Shown here: positions 36,709 through 46,285 of the stretch, one piece after another
Layout of the letters: every line of letters starts with the position of its first letter
Position numbering within the stretch: the first letter of the stretch is position 1
NCBI GenBank assembly: GCA_016715765.1
Contig: JADJZJ010000059.1
Location: forward strand, 30,008 to 94,007
DNA length: 64,000 bases
Direction: 5' to 3'
From: Opitutaceae bacterium
GTDB lineage: Bacteria > Verrucomicrobiota > Verrucomicrobiia > Opitutales > Opitutaceae
Program-made: the position numbers and the translations under genes
The notes under the pieces: model-generated
The model's input: the letters and a program-made list of their open reading frames with translations, nothing else
What the model was told of the DNA's origin: nothing
The model's database searches: none

Positions 36709-37488
36709 ATGGAAGTGATTTTCCTCGGTAGCGGCACATCGCAGGGCGTGCCGATGATTGCCTGCGATTGCGCCGTCTGCACTTCGACCGATCCGCGCAA
36801 CCGCCGGACGCGGGCCTCCATCCATGTCGTGATGGACGGATTGCACATCCAGGTGGATGCCGCGCCGGAATTCCGGCTGCAGTGCCTGGAGCAGCGGATC
36901 ACCCAGATTGATTTCTTCATCCTCACGCATGGTCATGCCGATCACATCACCGGGATGGATGACCTCCGCCGGTTCTGCGACCTGAAGGGCGGGGAGGCGC
37001 TCAAGGTGTATTCCACGGAAGAGGGGATGGCCCGGGTGCTGTCGATTTTCCCCTATGCCATCGCCGAGCGGCCGATCGCCAAGGGGTACGCCGCCTTCAA
37101 ACTGGAGGCGATGCCGCCGGTGCTGGAACTCCCGCAGGGTACCATCCAGTCCACGCTGCTGCCCCACGGAGGCTTGAACACCCTCGGGCTGATTTTCACC
37201 GAGCGCAGCAGCGGCCGGAAATTTGTGTATTACACCGACAACAAGCGCCTGCCGCATGAGGCGGTCACGCTGGCGCGCGGGGCCGACGCCGTGGTGTTGG
37301 ATGGATTGCGACCGGAACCGCACCCGTCCCACATGAGCATCCCGGAAGCCGTGGCCGTCGCGGCCGAGATCGCGGCCGGGCAGACCTGGCTGACACATCT
37401 CACTCATCACACCGATCACCAGAAGGCCGAGGCGGAATTGCCCGTCGGGATAAAATTCGCCTACGACGGCCTGCGGTTGAAACTCTAA
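36709..37488 (+). CDS. PhnP-like metallo-beta-lactamase-fold hydrolase
   Basis: 259 residues from MEVIFLGSGTSQGVPMIACD. The MBL zinc motif is THGHADH (about 75-81), with a late histidine block LTHLTHHTDHQ. The N-terminal CDCAVCTSTDPRNRRTRAS segment matches the structural zinc/Cys region of PhnP and its relatives, which hydrolyse cyclic phosphodiesters. The substrate is unknown; no phosphonate genes are near. Independent of the neighbouring genes by spacing. Confidence 0.88.
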   Translation: MEVIFLGSGTSQGVPMIACDCAVCTSTDPRNRRTRASIHVVMDGLHIQVDAAPEFRLQCLEQRITQIDFFILTHGHADHITGMDDLRRFCDLKGGEALKVYSTEEGMARVLSIFPYAIAERPIAKGYAAFKLEAMPPVLELPQGTIQSTLLPHGGLNTLGLIFTERSSGRKFVYYTDNKRLPHEAVTLARGADAVVLDGLRPEPHPSHMSIPEAVAVAAEIAAGQTWLTHLTHHTDHQKAEAELPVGIKFAYDGLRLKL

Positions 37489-37795
37489 ATCGGAACGAAG
37501 CAGTCGCGTTGCACTGCCTGGATGTGGGCAAAAACCGAATGGAGTTGCCGGGAGGCCGCCAGCTTGCTGGCGCGCTCAGAGCGGGAGCAAGCTCCCTGCC
37601 TACTGGCCGACAGTATCGTCCCGGCTAAAGCACAGTGAATCAGTGTATGCGGGCGCGCTCTGTGGAAATTCCGGGATTTAAATGGGTAACCCTTTAAAAT
37701 ACGCGCATATCCGAATATAAAGTATGACATACAGAGGGCGGAGTTTGGGCTTGTTTAATTCCTACTAAAGGAATGTAGATTAAAAGAGTTGCCCA
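37489..37795. other. intergenic region upstream of the Rrf2 gene
   Basis: About 307 bases without a gene. It contains a palindromic stretch near 37555-37610 (GCCGCCAGCTTGCTGGCGC and GAGCAAGCTC) and an AT-rich promoter-like segment (37678-37795) with symmetrical elements GGGTAACCC (about 37686) and ATTCCT-ACTAA-AGGAAT (37758-37774). Confidence 0.55.
37758..37774. promoter_or_regulatory. putative Rrf2 operator
   Basis: ATTCCT-ACTAA-AGGAAT, a 6-bp perfect inverted repeat with a 5-base spacer, lies 21 bases before the Rrf2 start, a good place for autoregulation. Not tested; assigned by symmetry and position. Confidence 0.4.
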
Positions 37796-38407
37796 ATGAA
37801 GCTCTCCAAAAAAGGCGAATACGCGCTTCGCTCCCTCATCAACCTTGGCATTGCCGCCGAGGTGGGGAGAAAGTTGGTGCAGGTGTCCGAGCTGGCGGAG
37901 AACGAACAGCTCCCGGTCAAGTTTCTGGAGCAGATTCTGCAGTTGCTGAAGGAGGCGGGTTTCGTGGAAAGCCATCGGGGCAAGTTTGGCGGCTATCGTT
38001 TGGCCAAACCGGGGAAGGACATCACGATCGGCGCGGTGGTGCGCCTGATCGACGGTCCGCTGGCACCCATTGGTTGCGTGAGCCAGACGGCCTACGAAAA
38101 ATGCTCCTGCCCGGATGAAACCCACTGCGGCCTGCGCATGCTGATGCTGGACGTGCGCAACGCCATCGCCGGCATCCTTGATCGCTACACCCTCGCGGAC
38201 GTCGTCGACGTCACCCTGCGCAAGATGCGCCGCAACAATGTACCCCTCCCGTTTTCACCGGCCGCCGGCAGTGTCGCGCCCGTGCCGCGCCTGCCGGCCC
38301 GCGCCGCCCGCCAGACCGCCCGCCAATCCGCCGGGCGCGGCCGCCGGCCGCGCCTCTCCGAGGTTGAAGGCGTCGTGCACCAACTGCTCGGCGACTACTC
38401 CATCTAG
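37796..38407 (+). CDS. Rrf2-family transcriptional regulator
   Basis: 203 residues. The winged helix-turn-helix (MKLSKKGEYALRSLINLGIA; VQVSELAENEQLPVKFLEQI; GFVESHRGKFGGYRLAKPGK) is typical of Rrf2. Three or four cysteines cluster at residues 94-114 (CVSQTAYEKCSCPDETHCGL), the region that in IscR/NsrR holds an iron-sulfur cluster and in CymR senses sulfur status. The C-terminus is an Arg/Pro-rich extension. It is the first gene of an apparent porin-ABC operon, so it probably controls it in response to sulfur or redox state. Confidence 0.9.
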   Translation: MKLSKKGEYALRSLINLGIAAEVGRKLVQVSELAENEQLPVKFLEQILQLLKEAGFVESHRGKFGGYRLAKPGKDITIGAVVRLIDGPLAPIGCVSQTAYEKCSCPDETHCGLRMLMLDVRNAIAGILDRYTLADVVDVTLRKMRRNNVPLPFSPAAGSVAPVPRLPARAARQTARQSAGRGRRPRLSEVEGVVHQLLGDYSI

Positions 38408-38431
38408 CCCGAATCCGTCGGTTTCACGTCC

Positions 38432-39828
38432 ATGAGGCATCATAACATCCGAAAATTGGCGCCGGTGCTGCTGGTCCTCGCGTTGTTTCCCGCATCCAGC
38501 CACGCCACCGAGGCGGACGAGATCAAGGAACTGCGCGAGCAGATCCGCCTGCTTGAACAAAAACTGCTCGCGATTGAACGCCGGCAGGAACTCAGGGAAA
38601 GGAGGTTGCGGCGCCGGCTCCCGCGCCCGCTCCCGTCGCGAATGCCCCGAAGCTCACCATCAGCGACAAGGGTTTTTCAGCCGCCAGTCCGGACGGGGCC
38701 AATTCCATCAGGCTGCGCGGACTGCTGCAGCTCGATTCCCGGCTCTTCTTCGGGGACGAGGTCCCGGGCAACAATGCCTTCGTGCTTCGCCGTGCCCGCC
38801 TCGGGACCGATGGGGTGATGGGCAGGGACTACGCCTTCCAACTGTTGGCCGAGTTTGGCGGCAGCAGCGTGAGTGTGGTGGACGCGAACCTGAACATCGC
38901 GATTTCCAAGGCCCTCCAGTTCAAATTCGGCCGATTCAAGGTGCCCGTTGGCCTGGAGCAGTTGCAGTCGGATTCCTGGACGTTTTTCAACGAACGCTCC
39001 CTCGCCAGCAACCTCGTGCCCAGTCGCGACCTGGGGATCCAGGCTTGGGGCGTGGTGTGGGATGGCCGTCTGGATTATGCCGTGGGGGTCTTCAATGGCG
39101 TGGCCGACGGAGCCTCGTCCAACAACACGGACTTCGACAACGACAAGTCACTCGCCGCGCGGGTCTATGTCTCGCCATTCAAGGACCAGGCTGATTCCGC
39201 GCTGCACGGCCTGGCCTTCGGCATCGGCGGCAGCTTCGGACGCAACAAGACCGCCTCCGGTCGCACGGGGGGTTATCGCACGGACGGACAGCAGACATTT
39301 TTCGCGTACCAGACGGCGACGATCGCCGACGGCGCGAACTGGCGGCTTTCCCCGCAGTTTGATTATCGCCACGGATCGTTCGGCCTCCTCGGCGAGTATG
39401 TCGTCTCCACGGTCAACGTCCGTCCCGGTGCCACCGGGGCAAAAGCCGAACTTCGCAATGAAGCCTGGCAGCTGGCCACGGGCTATGTCCTGACCGGGGA
39501 AGCCTCATCGCCCGGCGGCGTGGTGCCGCGCGCCAGCTTCAGTCCGACCGGCGGAGCCTGGGGTGCCCTGGAGGTCACCGCCCGCGCCGCCAGCCTGAAA
39601 ATCGATGACGGGGCCTATCCCCTCTACGCTGCCCTCACCAGCACCGCCAGTGAGGCGGCCTCATTCGGCCTTGGCCTCAATTGGTATCTTGGCCGGGCGG
39701 CGGTATTCAAGTTTGACTACTACCAGACGGAATTCGGGTTCAACCCGGCCGCTCCGCCGGTATCCTCATCAGCGGTTCTCCGGCAGGATGAGAAGGTGTT
39801 CATCAGCCGGTTTCAGTTCGGATTCTGA
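38432..39828 (+). CDS. phosphate-selective porin O/P-type outer membrane porin, with one frame break
   Basis: The signal peptide (MRHHNIRKLAPVLLVLALFP) and a coiled segment (EIKELREQIRLLEQKLLAIE) lie in one frame to about 38599; the barrel (KLTISDKGFSAASPDGANSI, GLLQLDSRLFFGDEVPG, then FKFGRFKVPVGLEQLQSD to the terminal FISRFQFGF) continues in the -1 frame to the stop at 39828. The shift falls in GGGAAAGG near 38596-38602, where one missing A would restore a single 465-residue reading frame. A final aromatic residue fits an outer-membrane barrel. It sits 24 bases after Rrf2 and 9 before the binding protein, so it probably admits the importer's substrate. Confidence 0.82.
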
Positions 39829-39837
39829 ACCAACCCA

Positions 39838-40805
39838 ATGAATGTCATGAAATCCCATCATGTGCTCCTTGCCGGCCTCGCGCTTGCCATGACCGATGCG
39901 GCCGTGGCGAAAACGGTCTTGCGCGTCGGCTATTTTCCCAATGTCACGCATGCCCAGGGCATCATCGGCAGCCACTCGACCCGCGAGGGGCAGGGCTGGT
40001 TTGAGCAGCGGCTCGGGCCCGACGTGACCATCCAGTGGTTTGCCTACAATGCCGGGCCCAGTGCGATGGAGGCGATGTTTGCCGGCTCGATCGACCTCAC
40101 CTACGTGGGGCCCAATCCCTCGCTGAACGCGTATATCCGCTCGCGGGGCGACGAGGTCCGCGTGCTCTCCGGCGCCGCCGAGGGCGGGGCCGCGCTCATC
40201 GTGCGGGCCGACGGCCGCATCACCAAGCCGGCGGACTTCAAGGGCCGGACCATCGCCTCACCGCAGTTTGGCAACACCCAGGACGTGGCGGCGCGGGCCT
40301 GGCTCAAGCGGCAGGGCTTCCGGGTTGCGATCACCGGCGGCGATGTCCCGGTGGTGCCCACGGCCAATCCCGACCAGCTGGCGCTTTTCAAGCAGGGCCG
40401 GCTCGATGCGGTCTGGACCGTGGAACCCTGGGTGTCGCGGCTGGAGCTGGAGGCGGGGGGGAGGGCGTTTCTCGAGCAGAATGATGCCGTGACGACCATT
40501 CTCGTGGCGAGCGTGGCCGTCCTGCAGCGGCAGCCGGGGCTGGTGGCGAAATTCGTCGCCGCGCACCGTGAGCTCACCGCCTGGATCAACGAGCATCCCG
40601 ACCAGGCGCAGGCGAGGGTGCGGGCCGGGCTCACGGCCGAGATGCGGCGGGAAATGCCCGCGGCCATCATCGCGAACGCCTGGCGCCGGTTGCGCTTCAC
40701 CGATCAGGTGGCGCAAAAGCAGTTTGATGCACTGGTGAGTGAGGCCCAAAGTGTCGGGTTCCTGCGGGACGCCATTCCCCTGGACCGCATGTTTTCCCAA
40801 AAGCC

Positions 40806-40809
<4 letters not shown>
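39838..40809 (+). CDS. ABC transporter substrate-binding protein (sulfonate/taurine/nitrate type)
   Basis: 323 residues, signal peptide at the start (MNVMKSHHVLLAGLALAMTD, cut near AVA-KT). The SsuA/TauA-like fold shows VGYFPNVTHAQGIIG, the substrate loop GPSAMEAMFAGSIDLTYVGP and GKTIASPQFGNTQDVAARAW-like sequence. It delivers substrate to the ATPase and permease encoded next. Sulfonate is the best guess given the Rrf2 context, but nitrate or taurine cannot be excluded. Confidence 0.9.
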
Positions 40810-41608
<799 letters not shown>

Positions 41609-41612
<4 letters not shown>

Positions 41613-42376
41613 AAAGATTCCTGACGGCCTTTGGTTTTTTTGCGCTGCTCGTGGCCGCCTGGCACTGGGCCTGCGTCCAGAAATTCTGGTCGCCGGTCCT
41701 GGTGCCGTCGCCGGAGAGCGTGGGCCGCTACCTCTGGGAATCGGCCCTGGACGGTTCGCTGGCCGAGGCGACGCTGGTGACGATGAAGCGGCTGCTGGCC
41801 GGTTATTTCATCGGCATCGTGATCGGCCTGCCCGTGGGGCTGCTGACGGCCCGGTTCCGGTTTCTGCGCGACACCCTCGGGATGCTGGCGCTCGGGCTGC
41901 AGGGGCTGCCCAGCGTGTGCTGGGTGCCGCTGGCGCTGCTCTGGTTCGGCCAGACGGAGGCGGCGATGCTCTTCGTGGTGGTCATGGGCACCGTGTGGTC
42001 GGTCGTGCTCGCGACCCAGACCGGCGTGCGCAACGTGAACCCGATCTACGTGCGGGCGGCCCGGACGATGGGCTCGCGCTGGCTGCACATCTGGATCCGG
42101 GTGATCATGCCGGCGGCGCTGCCCTTCATCGTCAGCGGCATGAAGCAGGGCTGGGCCTTTGCCTGGCGCTCGCTGATGGCGGCGGAGATATTTGTCACCA
42201 TCCTCACCGGCTTCGGCCTCGGGCATCTCCTGCACTACGGCCGCGAATTGCACGCCATGGAGCAGGTCATCGGGATCATGTTCATTCTGGTGCTGCTCGG
42301 ACTCCTGGCGGACAAGCTGCTGTTCTCCCCGTGGGAAAGGTGGCTGCACCACCGGTGGGGCACCGACAAGGCCTGA
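41609..42376 (+). CDS. ABC transporter permease (SsuC/TauC-like)
   Basis: 255 residues from a GTG that overlaps the ATPase stop by four bases. About six membrane helices and the EAA-type loop (RAARTMGSRWLHIWIRVIMP), a match to BPD_transp_1 permeases. It completes the porin-binding protein-ATPase-permease set. The 3' end faces the SLC13 gene on the other strand with 22 bases between stops. Confidence 0.93.
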
Positions 42377-42398
42377 CTTGGCCCGGGGCCGGGACGGC

Positions 42399-44195
42399 TC
42401 AGAACGGCCAGACGCGCGGGATGATCAGCATGGCCGCGATGAAGCAGACGGCATTCAACGGCACGCCGATGCGCAGGAAATCGCTGAAACGGTAGCCGCC
42501 GACCCCGTAGACATAGGTGTTGGTCTGGTAGCCGATAGGGGTGGCGAACGAGGCCGAGGCCGCGAAGGCCACTGCCACAATAAAGGGTTTCGGATCCATG
42601 CCCAGGGTGACGGCTACGCCGATGGCGATGGGTGCCATCAGGGCGGCCACGGCATTGTTGGAGAGAATCTCGGTCAGCACGGTGGTGATGAGATACATGC
42701 AGCCCAGCATCACGATGCCCTTGTGCGTCTCGGGGATGAAGTGCTGGACACCGTTGACGGCATTGGTGGCGAGCCAGGCGGCGGCGCCGGTCTGTTCCAT
42801 GGCCAGGCCCATGGCGAGCATGCCATAAATGAGAAACAGGATGTTCCACTCGATTGAGGCGTAGGCATCGGCGGTCTTCAGGCACTTGGTCAGGCAGATG
42901 ATGATACAGCCGGAGAGGGCTCCGAGTTCGATGGGCACCCATTCCAGGGCGGCCCCACAGATGACGGCGGCAATCACGCCCACGACGAGGGCGACCTTGC
43001 CGGTCTGGGGCTTGGCCGGCACGCGGGCCCGGTCGAAGAACATGAAGTCGTCGCCCTGGGCGAGATTGTCGATGGCCTGGTCGGTACCCATCATCAACAG
43101 CACATCGCCGCCCAGGATGGGCAGGGTTTCCAATTGATCGCGCACATTGCGGCCCTGCCGGTGCACGGCCAGCACCACCATGCGGTAGCGTTGCCGGAAA
43201 TTCATCTCGCGCACCGAGTGGCCCACCAGGGCGGAGTGCGGCGTGACCATGGCCTCGACCATCGAGCCCTCATGGGCGGCGATCTGCTCCAGGCCGAGGT
43301 TGAGTTCCGTGACGAGGTCCACCCCGGCGGTGCGCCGGGTGTGCAAAATGCCGGTCATCCGGCAGGCCATGATGATGCGGTCGCCGGCCTTGAGGCGCAC
43401 CTCCTCCGGCGCGAGGTAGAGGGCGACGCCGTCGCGCACGATCTCCAGCACGCGGATGCCGCGGGCGCGGGTGAGGCCGGCCCCGGCGAGGGTCTTGCCC
43501 AGCACCGGGGAGTCGGGCTGCACGAAAGCCTCGGTGATGTATTCGCGCCGTTCCTCCTCCGAGAGGATGGAGGAGAGCATCTGGCGGACCGGCAGCAGGC
43601 GGTTGCCCGCCAGGGACAGGTAAACCGTGCCGATCAGGGTCACGGGCACGCCCAGCCAGGCCAGCTCGAACATCGAGAACCCGGGCAGCCCCCGGGAGGT
43701 CAGGATGCCATTGACGATGAGGTTGGTGCTGGTGCCGACCAGGGTGCAGGTGCCGCCCAGGACGGCGCCATAGGAGAGCGGGATGAGCAGCTTCGAGGGC
43801 GCGAGCTGCATCTTGCGGGCCAGCTTCAGCACCACCGGCAGGAAGACGACCACCACCGGGGTGTTGTTGATGAAGGCCGAGATGGTCGCGACCATGACGA
43901 CCATGACGAAGATGACGGCGGCATAGGGCCAGCGGGCCGAGCCTTCGATCAGGACGGAGAGACGGTCAATGGCCCCGCATTTCACGAGGGCCGCACTGAG
44001 GACGAACATGGCCCCGACGGTCAGCGGGGCGGGATTGGAAAACACCGACAGGGCGTCCGGCGCGGAGAGCAGCCCGGTGGCGATGAGCACGAGCAACAGA
44101 CCCAGGGCCGTGACGTCGGGCGGGAATTTTTCCCACACAAAGCACAGCAGGACGCCGGCCAGCAGGAGGAAAACGACAGCGATGTCCCAGGTCAT
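42399..44195 (-). CDS. SLC13-family permease with two TrkA-C/RCK_C domains
   Basis: 598 residues. About eleven membrane helices split by a soluble middle (about 210-370) holding two RCK_C modules (LGKTLAGAGLTRARGIRVLE with RLKAGDRIIMACR; and EGSMVEAMVTPHSALVGHSV). SLC13-like landmarks include FINNTPVVVVFLP and YGAVLGGTCTLVGTSTNLIV near the start and FLIYGMLAMGLAMEQTGAAA later. Relatives move sulfate or dicarboxylates. The neighbouring sulfonate-type importer makes sulfate tempting, but this gene is on the other strand and the substrate is inferred. Confidence 0.9.
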   Translation of the reverse strand: MTWDIAVVFLLLAGVLLCFVWEKFPPDVTALGLLLVLIATGLLSAPDALSVFSNPAPLTVGAMFVLSAALVKCGAIDRLSVLIEGSARWPYAAVIFVMVVMVATISAFINNTPVVVVFLPVVLKLARKMQLAPSKLLIPLSYGAVLGGTCTLVGTSTNLIVNGILTSRGLPGFSMFELAWLGVPVTLIGTVYLSLAGNRLLPVRQMLSSILSEEERREYITEAFVQPDSPVLGKTLAGAGLTRARGIRVLEIVRDGVALYLAPEEVRLKAGDRIIMACRMTGILHTRRTAGVDLVTELNLGLEQIAAHEGSMVEAMVTPHSALVGHSVREMNFRQRYRMVVLAVHRQGRNVRDQLETLPILGGDVLLMMGTDQAIDNLAQGDDFMFFDRARVPAKPQTGKVALVVGVIAAVICGAALEWVPIELGALSGCIIICLTKCLKTADAYASIEWNILFLIYGMLAMGLAMEQTGAAAWLATNAVNGVQHFIPETHKGIVMLGCMYLITTVLTEILSNNAVAALMAPIAIGVAVTLGMDPKPFIVAVAFAASASFATPIGYQTNTYVYGVGGYRFSDFLRIGVPLNAVCFIAAMLIIPRVWPF

Positions 44196-44247
44196 GGCCC
44201 GGAAAGCTAGCAGCCGTTTGATCCGCTCCCAGCCTATTTCGCCTGAA

Positions 44248-45036
44248 TCAGGCGGGTGCCCGCTCGTTTTGCTGGAACCAGCGGTAGAAACTCACGCCGA
44301 TGGCGGCGACCGCCACCATCAGGCCGCCGAGTTTCATCATGGTGCCGGCCAGCAGCTGGTCCTCGCCGGCGGTGAAGTCGGCGACCAGGCGGGGCGCGAA
44401 CTCATAGGTCGGGTAGAGGATCTCCGTGGAGAAGGTGATGTAGGCGAACAGCGGGGTCATGCCGATGACGACGCCGAGCTGGTAGAGCATCTGCGAGGCA
44501 TAGCTGATGCGGGGCACGACCCGGGAGGGGCTGAGCTGCGGCCACCAGTAAAAGAGCGAGGCGCCGAAGAACATCAGATGCTCCAGCACGTGCACGAGCT
44601 TGTCGCGCAAGGCCCAGTCGTAGAGCTGGGGCGAATGCCAGACCCCGATGACCACGGTATAGACCAGGCCGCAGATCACGGGATGAAAGGCCACCCGCAC
44701 CACCCCGCGCAGCCCCGGCCGGTCCAGCACGCCATCAATCATCCAATGCGGCAGGCCGAGGAGGAAGAGGATGGCCGCGGGATAGGCCAGCAGCTGGTGC
44801 TGCAGCATGTGGGCGCTGAAGAGGAAGCGTTCACCCATCTGGTCCAGCGGCGAACCCACCGCCAGGTAGAAGATGACCAGCGCCGCATAGAACTTCACGG
44901 CGGCCGCGACCGGGTAACCGGTGCCGGGGGCGAGGCGGTGGCGCAGGGGTCCGGCGAGGATGGCGTAGAGCCAGCCGAGGAATATCAGGCCTCCGACCAG
45001 GTAGGGTTCGTTATGCCAGTGCCGCCAGTCGATCAT
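44248..45036 (-). CDS. ctaG: cytochrome c oxidase assembly protein, CtaG (caa3) family
   Basis: 262 residues with about seven membrane helices and His-rich, conserved segments (HMLQHQLLAYPAAILFLLGL; LVHVLEHLMFFGASLFYWWP). Members insert copper or heme into caa3-type oxidases. Position as last gene of the cox cluster supports this; the names CtaG/CtaM are used for different families, and I mean the membrane-bound caa3_CtaG type. Confidence 0.88.
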   Translation of the reverse strand: MIDWRHWHNEPYLVGGLIFLGWLYAILAGPLRHRLAPGTGYPVAAAVKFYAALVIFYLAVGSPLDQMGERFLFSAHMLQHQLLAYPAAILFLLGLPHWMIDGVLDRPGLRGVVRVAFHPVICGLVYTVVIGVWHSPQLYDWALRDKLVHVLEHLMFFGASLFYWWPQLSPSRVVPRISYASQMLYQLGVVIGMTPLFAYITFSTEILYPTYEFAPRLVADFTAGEDQLLAGTMMKLGGLMVAVAAIGVSFYRWFQQNERAPA

Positions 45037-45096
45037 ACCAAAAAGAAAAGGCGGCCTGCCGGCCGCCGTAAATCACCAAGATGGCTGATTCCGGGG

Positions 45097-45432
45097 TCAG
45101 CCCAGCGAAGTCAGCGGGATGCTGTCATGGACCGAGAAGAGCTCGACCAGGGCCCACAGGGTGCCGCCGCCCAGCACGAGCCCGATGAAGAACAGGATCG
45201 TGCAGAACGGTTTGTCCCAGCGCAGGTGCATGAAGTAGAAGATGACGAAGAGGAACTTCACCGCCGAAAGGACCACGAGGGTCGTGACGATGAGCCATTT
45301 GGCGAAGGGGATGAAGATGGCGACGATCTCCACGCCGGTGATGACGGCGAGGAGCATCGCGATCTGCACGTAGATCTGGAACTTGTTGTCGTCGTGCCCG
45401 TGGTGGGCGGCGGTGGCGGTGGGAGCGCTCAT
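45097..45432 (-). CDS. coxD: cytochrome c oxidase subunit IV (prokaryotic)
   Basis: 111 residues from MSAPTATAAHHGHDDNKFQI. Three membrane helices (IAMLLAVITGVEIVAIFIPF; WLIVTTLVVLSAVKFLFVIF; FCTILFFIGLVLGGGTLWAL), with the FYFMHLRWD signature of COX4_pro proteins. It stabilises the oxidase. It is 7 bases downstream of coxC and 60 upstream of ctaG. Confidence 0.9.
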   Translation of the reverse strand: MSAPTATAAHHGHDDNKFQIYVQIAMLLAVITGVEIVAIFIPFAKWLIVTTLVVLSAVKFLFVIFYFMHLRWDKPFCTILFFIGLVLGGGTLWALVELFSVHDSIPLTSLG

Positions 45433-45439
45433 GGAGGGA

Positions 45440-46285
45440 TCAGAGGTATTCGAGCAGGTAGACGGCGGTGAAGATGACGATCCAGACGATATCAACGAAG
45501 TGCCAGTAAAGGCCCATGGACTCGACGTCCACGGCGTTGCCCTCGCCGAACGCGACCGCGCCGCGCGGCCGGGCCAGGAAGAACGAGGCCGCGACGGAGA
45601 CGGCGAAACCGATCAGCAGGCCGATGTGGTGGCCCGCAAACGCCCCGAAGCCGCCGCCGGTCTGCAGCGTGTGCACGAGGCCGAGGACGCAGAACATCGC
45701 GAAGACCACGACGCCGATGACCGCGGCGACATGGAGTACGTTGCGGAAGAACCAGCTGCGGTCCCGGGCGGTGTCCGCCGGCATGAAGGAGCGCACGTAC
45801 ATCATGATCAGCCAGAGCACGCCGATGGCGACGTGGGTGCCGTGCGTGCCGGTCAGGGTGTAGAACGTCGAGCCGAAGAGGCTGTTGGTGAGGGTGAGGT
45901 TCTTGGCCTTCACGAAGTGGTCGAACTCATAGACCTGGCAGCCCAGGAAGATGGCGCCAAAGAAGATCGTCGTGAGGAGCGACCAGCGCATGCTCTTGAG
46001 GTTGCCCTTCTGGATGGCGTTCACCGCCAGCGCCATCATGAGCGACGACATGAGCAAAATGAAGGTGGAGAACGAGGTGAGCTCGATCGAGAATATCTGG
46101 GTCACGATGGGCGCGCCCGGGGGTGGGTGCAGCCGGTAAACCAGGTGGGTGGCGATCAGCGTGCCGAAGAACATGCAGTCCGAGGCCAGAAACGTCCACA
46201 TGAGGAGTTTCTTGTTCGGAATGCCCGTCGAGGTCGTGTGATCGTGATGATGATCGATGGTCGCGGTGGCGCCGTGGCTGCTCAT
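45440..46285 (-). CDS. coxC: cytochrome c oxidase subunit III
   Basis: 281 residues, seven membrane helices. WTFLASDCMFFGTLIATHLV, TGTHGTHVAIGVLWLIMMYV and the final GLYWHFVDIVWIVIFTAVYL match COX III. It assists proton handling near subunit I. Its start overlaps the coxA stop by four bases. Confidence 0.95.
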   Translation of the reverse strand: MSSHGATATIDHHHDHTTSTGIPNKKLLMWTFLASDCMFFGTLIATHLVYRLHPPPGAPIVTQIFSIELTSFSTFILLMSSLMMALAVNAIQKGNLKSMRWSLLTTIFFGAIFLGCQVYEFDHFVKAKNLTLTNSLFGSTFYTLTGTHGTHVAIGVLWLIMMYVRSFMPADTARDRSWFFRNVLHVAAVIGVVVFAMFCVLGLVHTLQTGGGFGAFAGHHIGLLIGFAVSVAASFFLARPRGAVAFGEGNAVDVESMGLYWHFVDIVWIVIFTAVYLLEYL

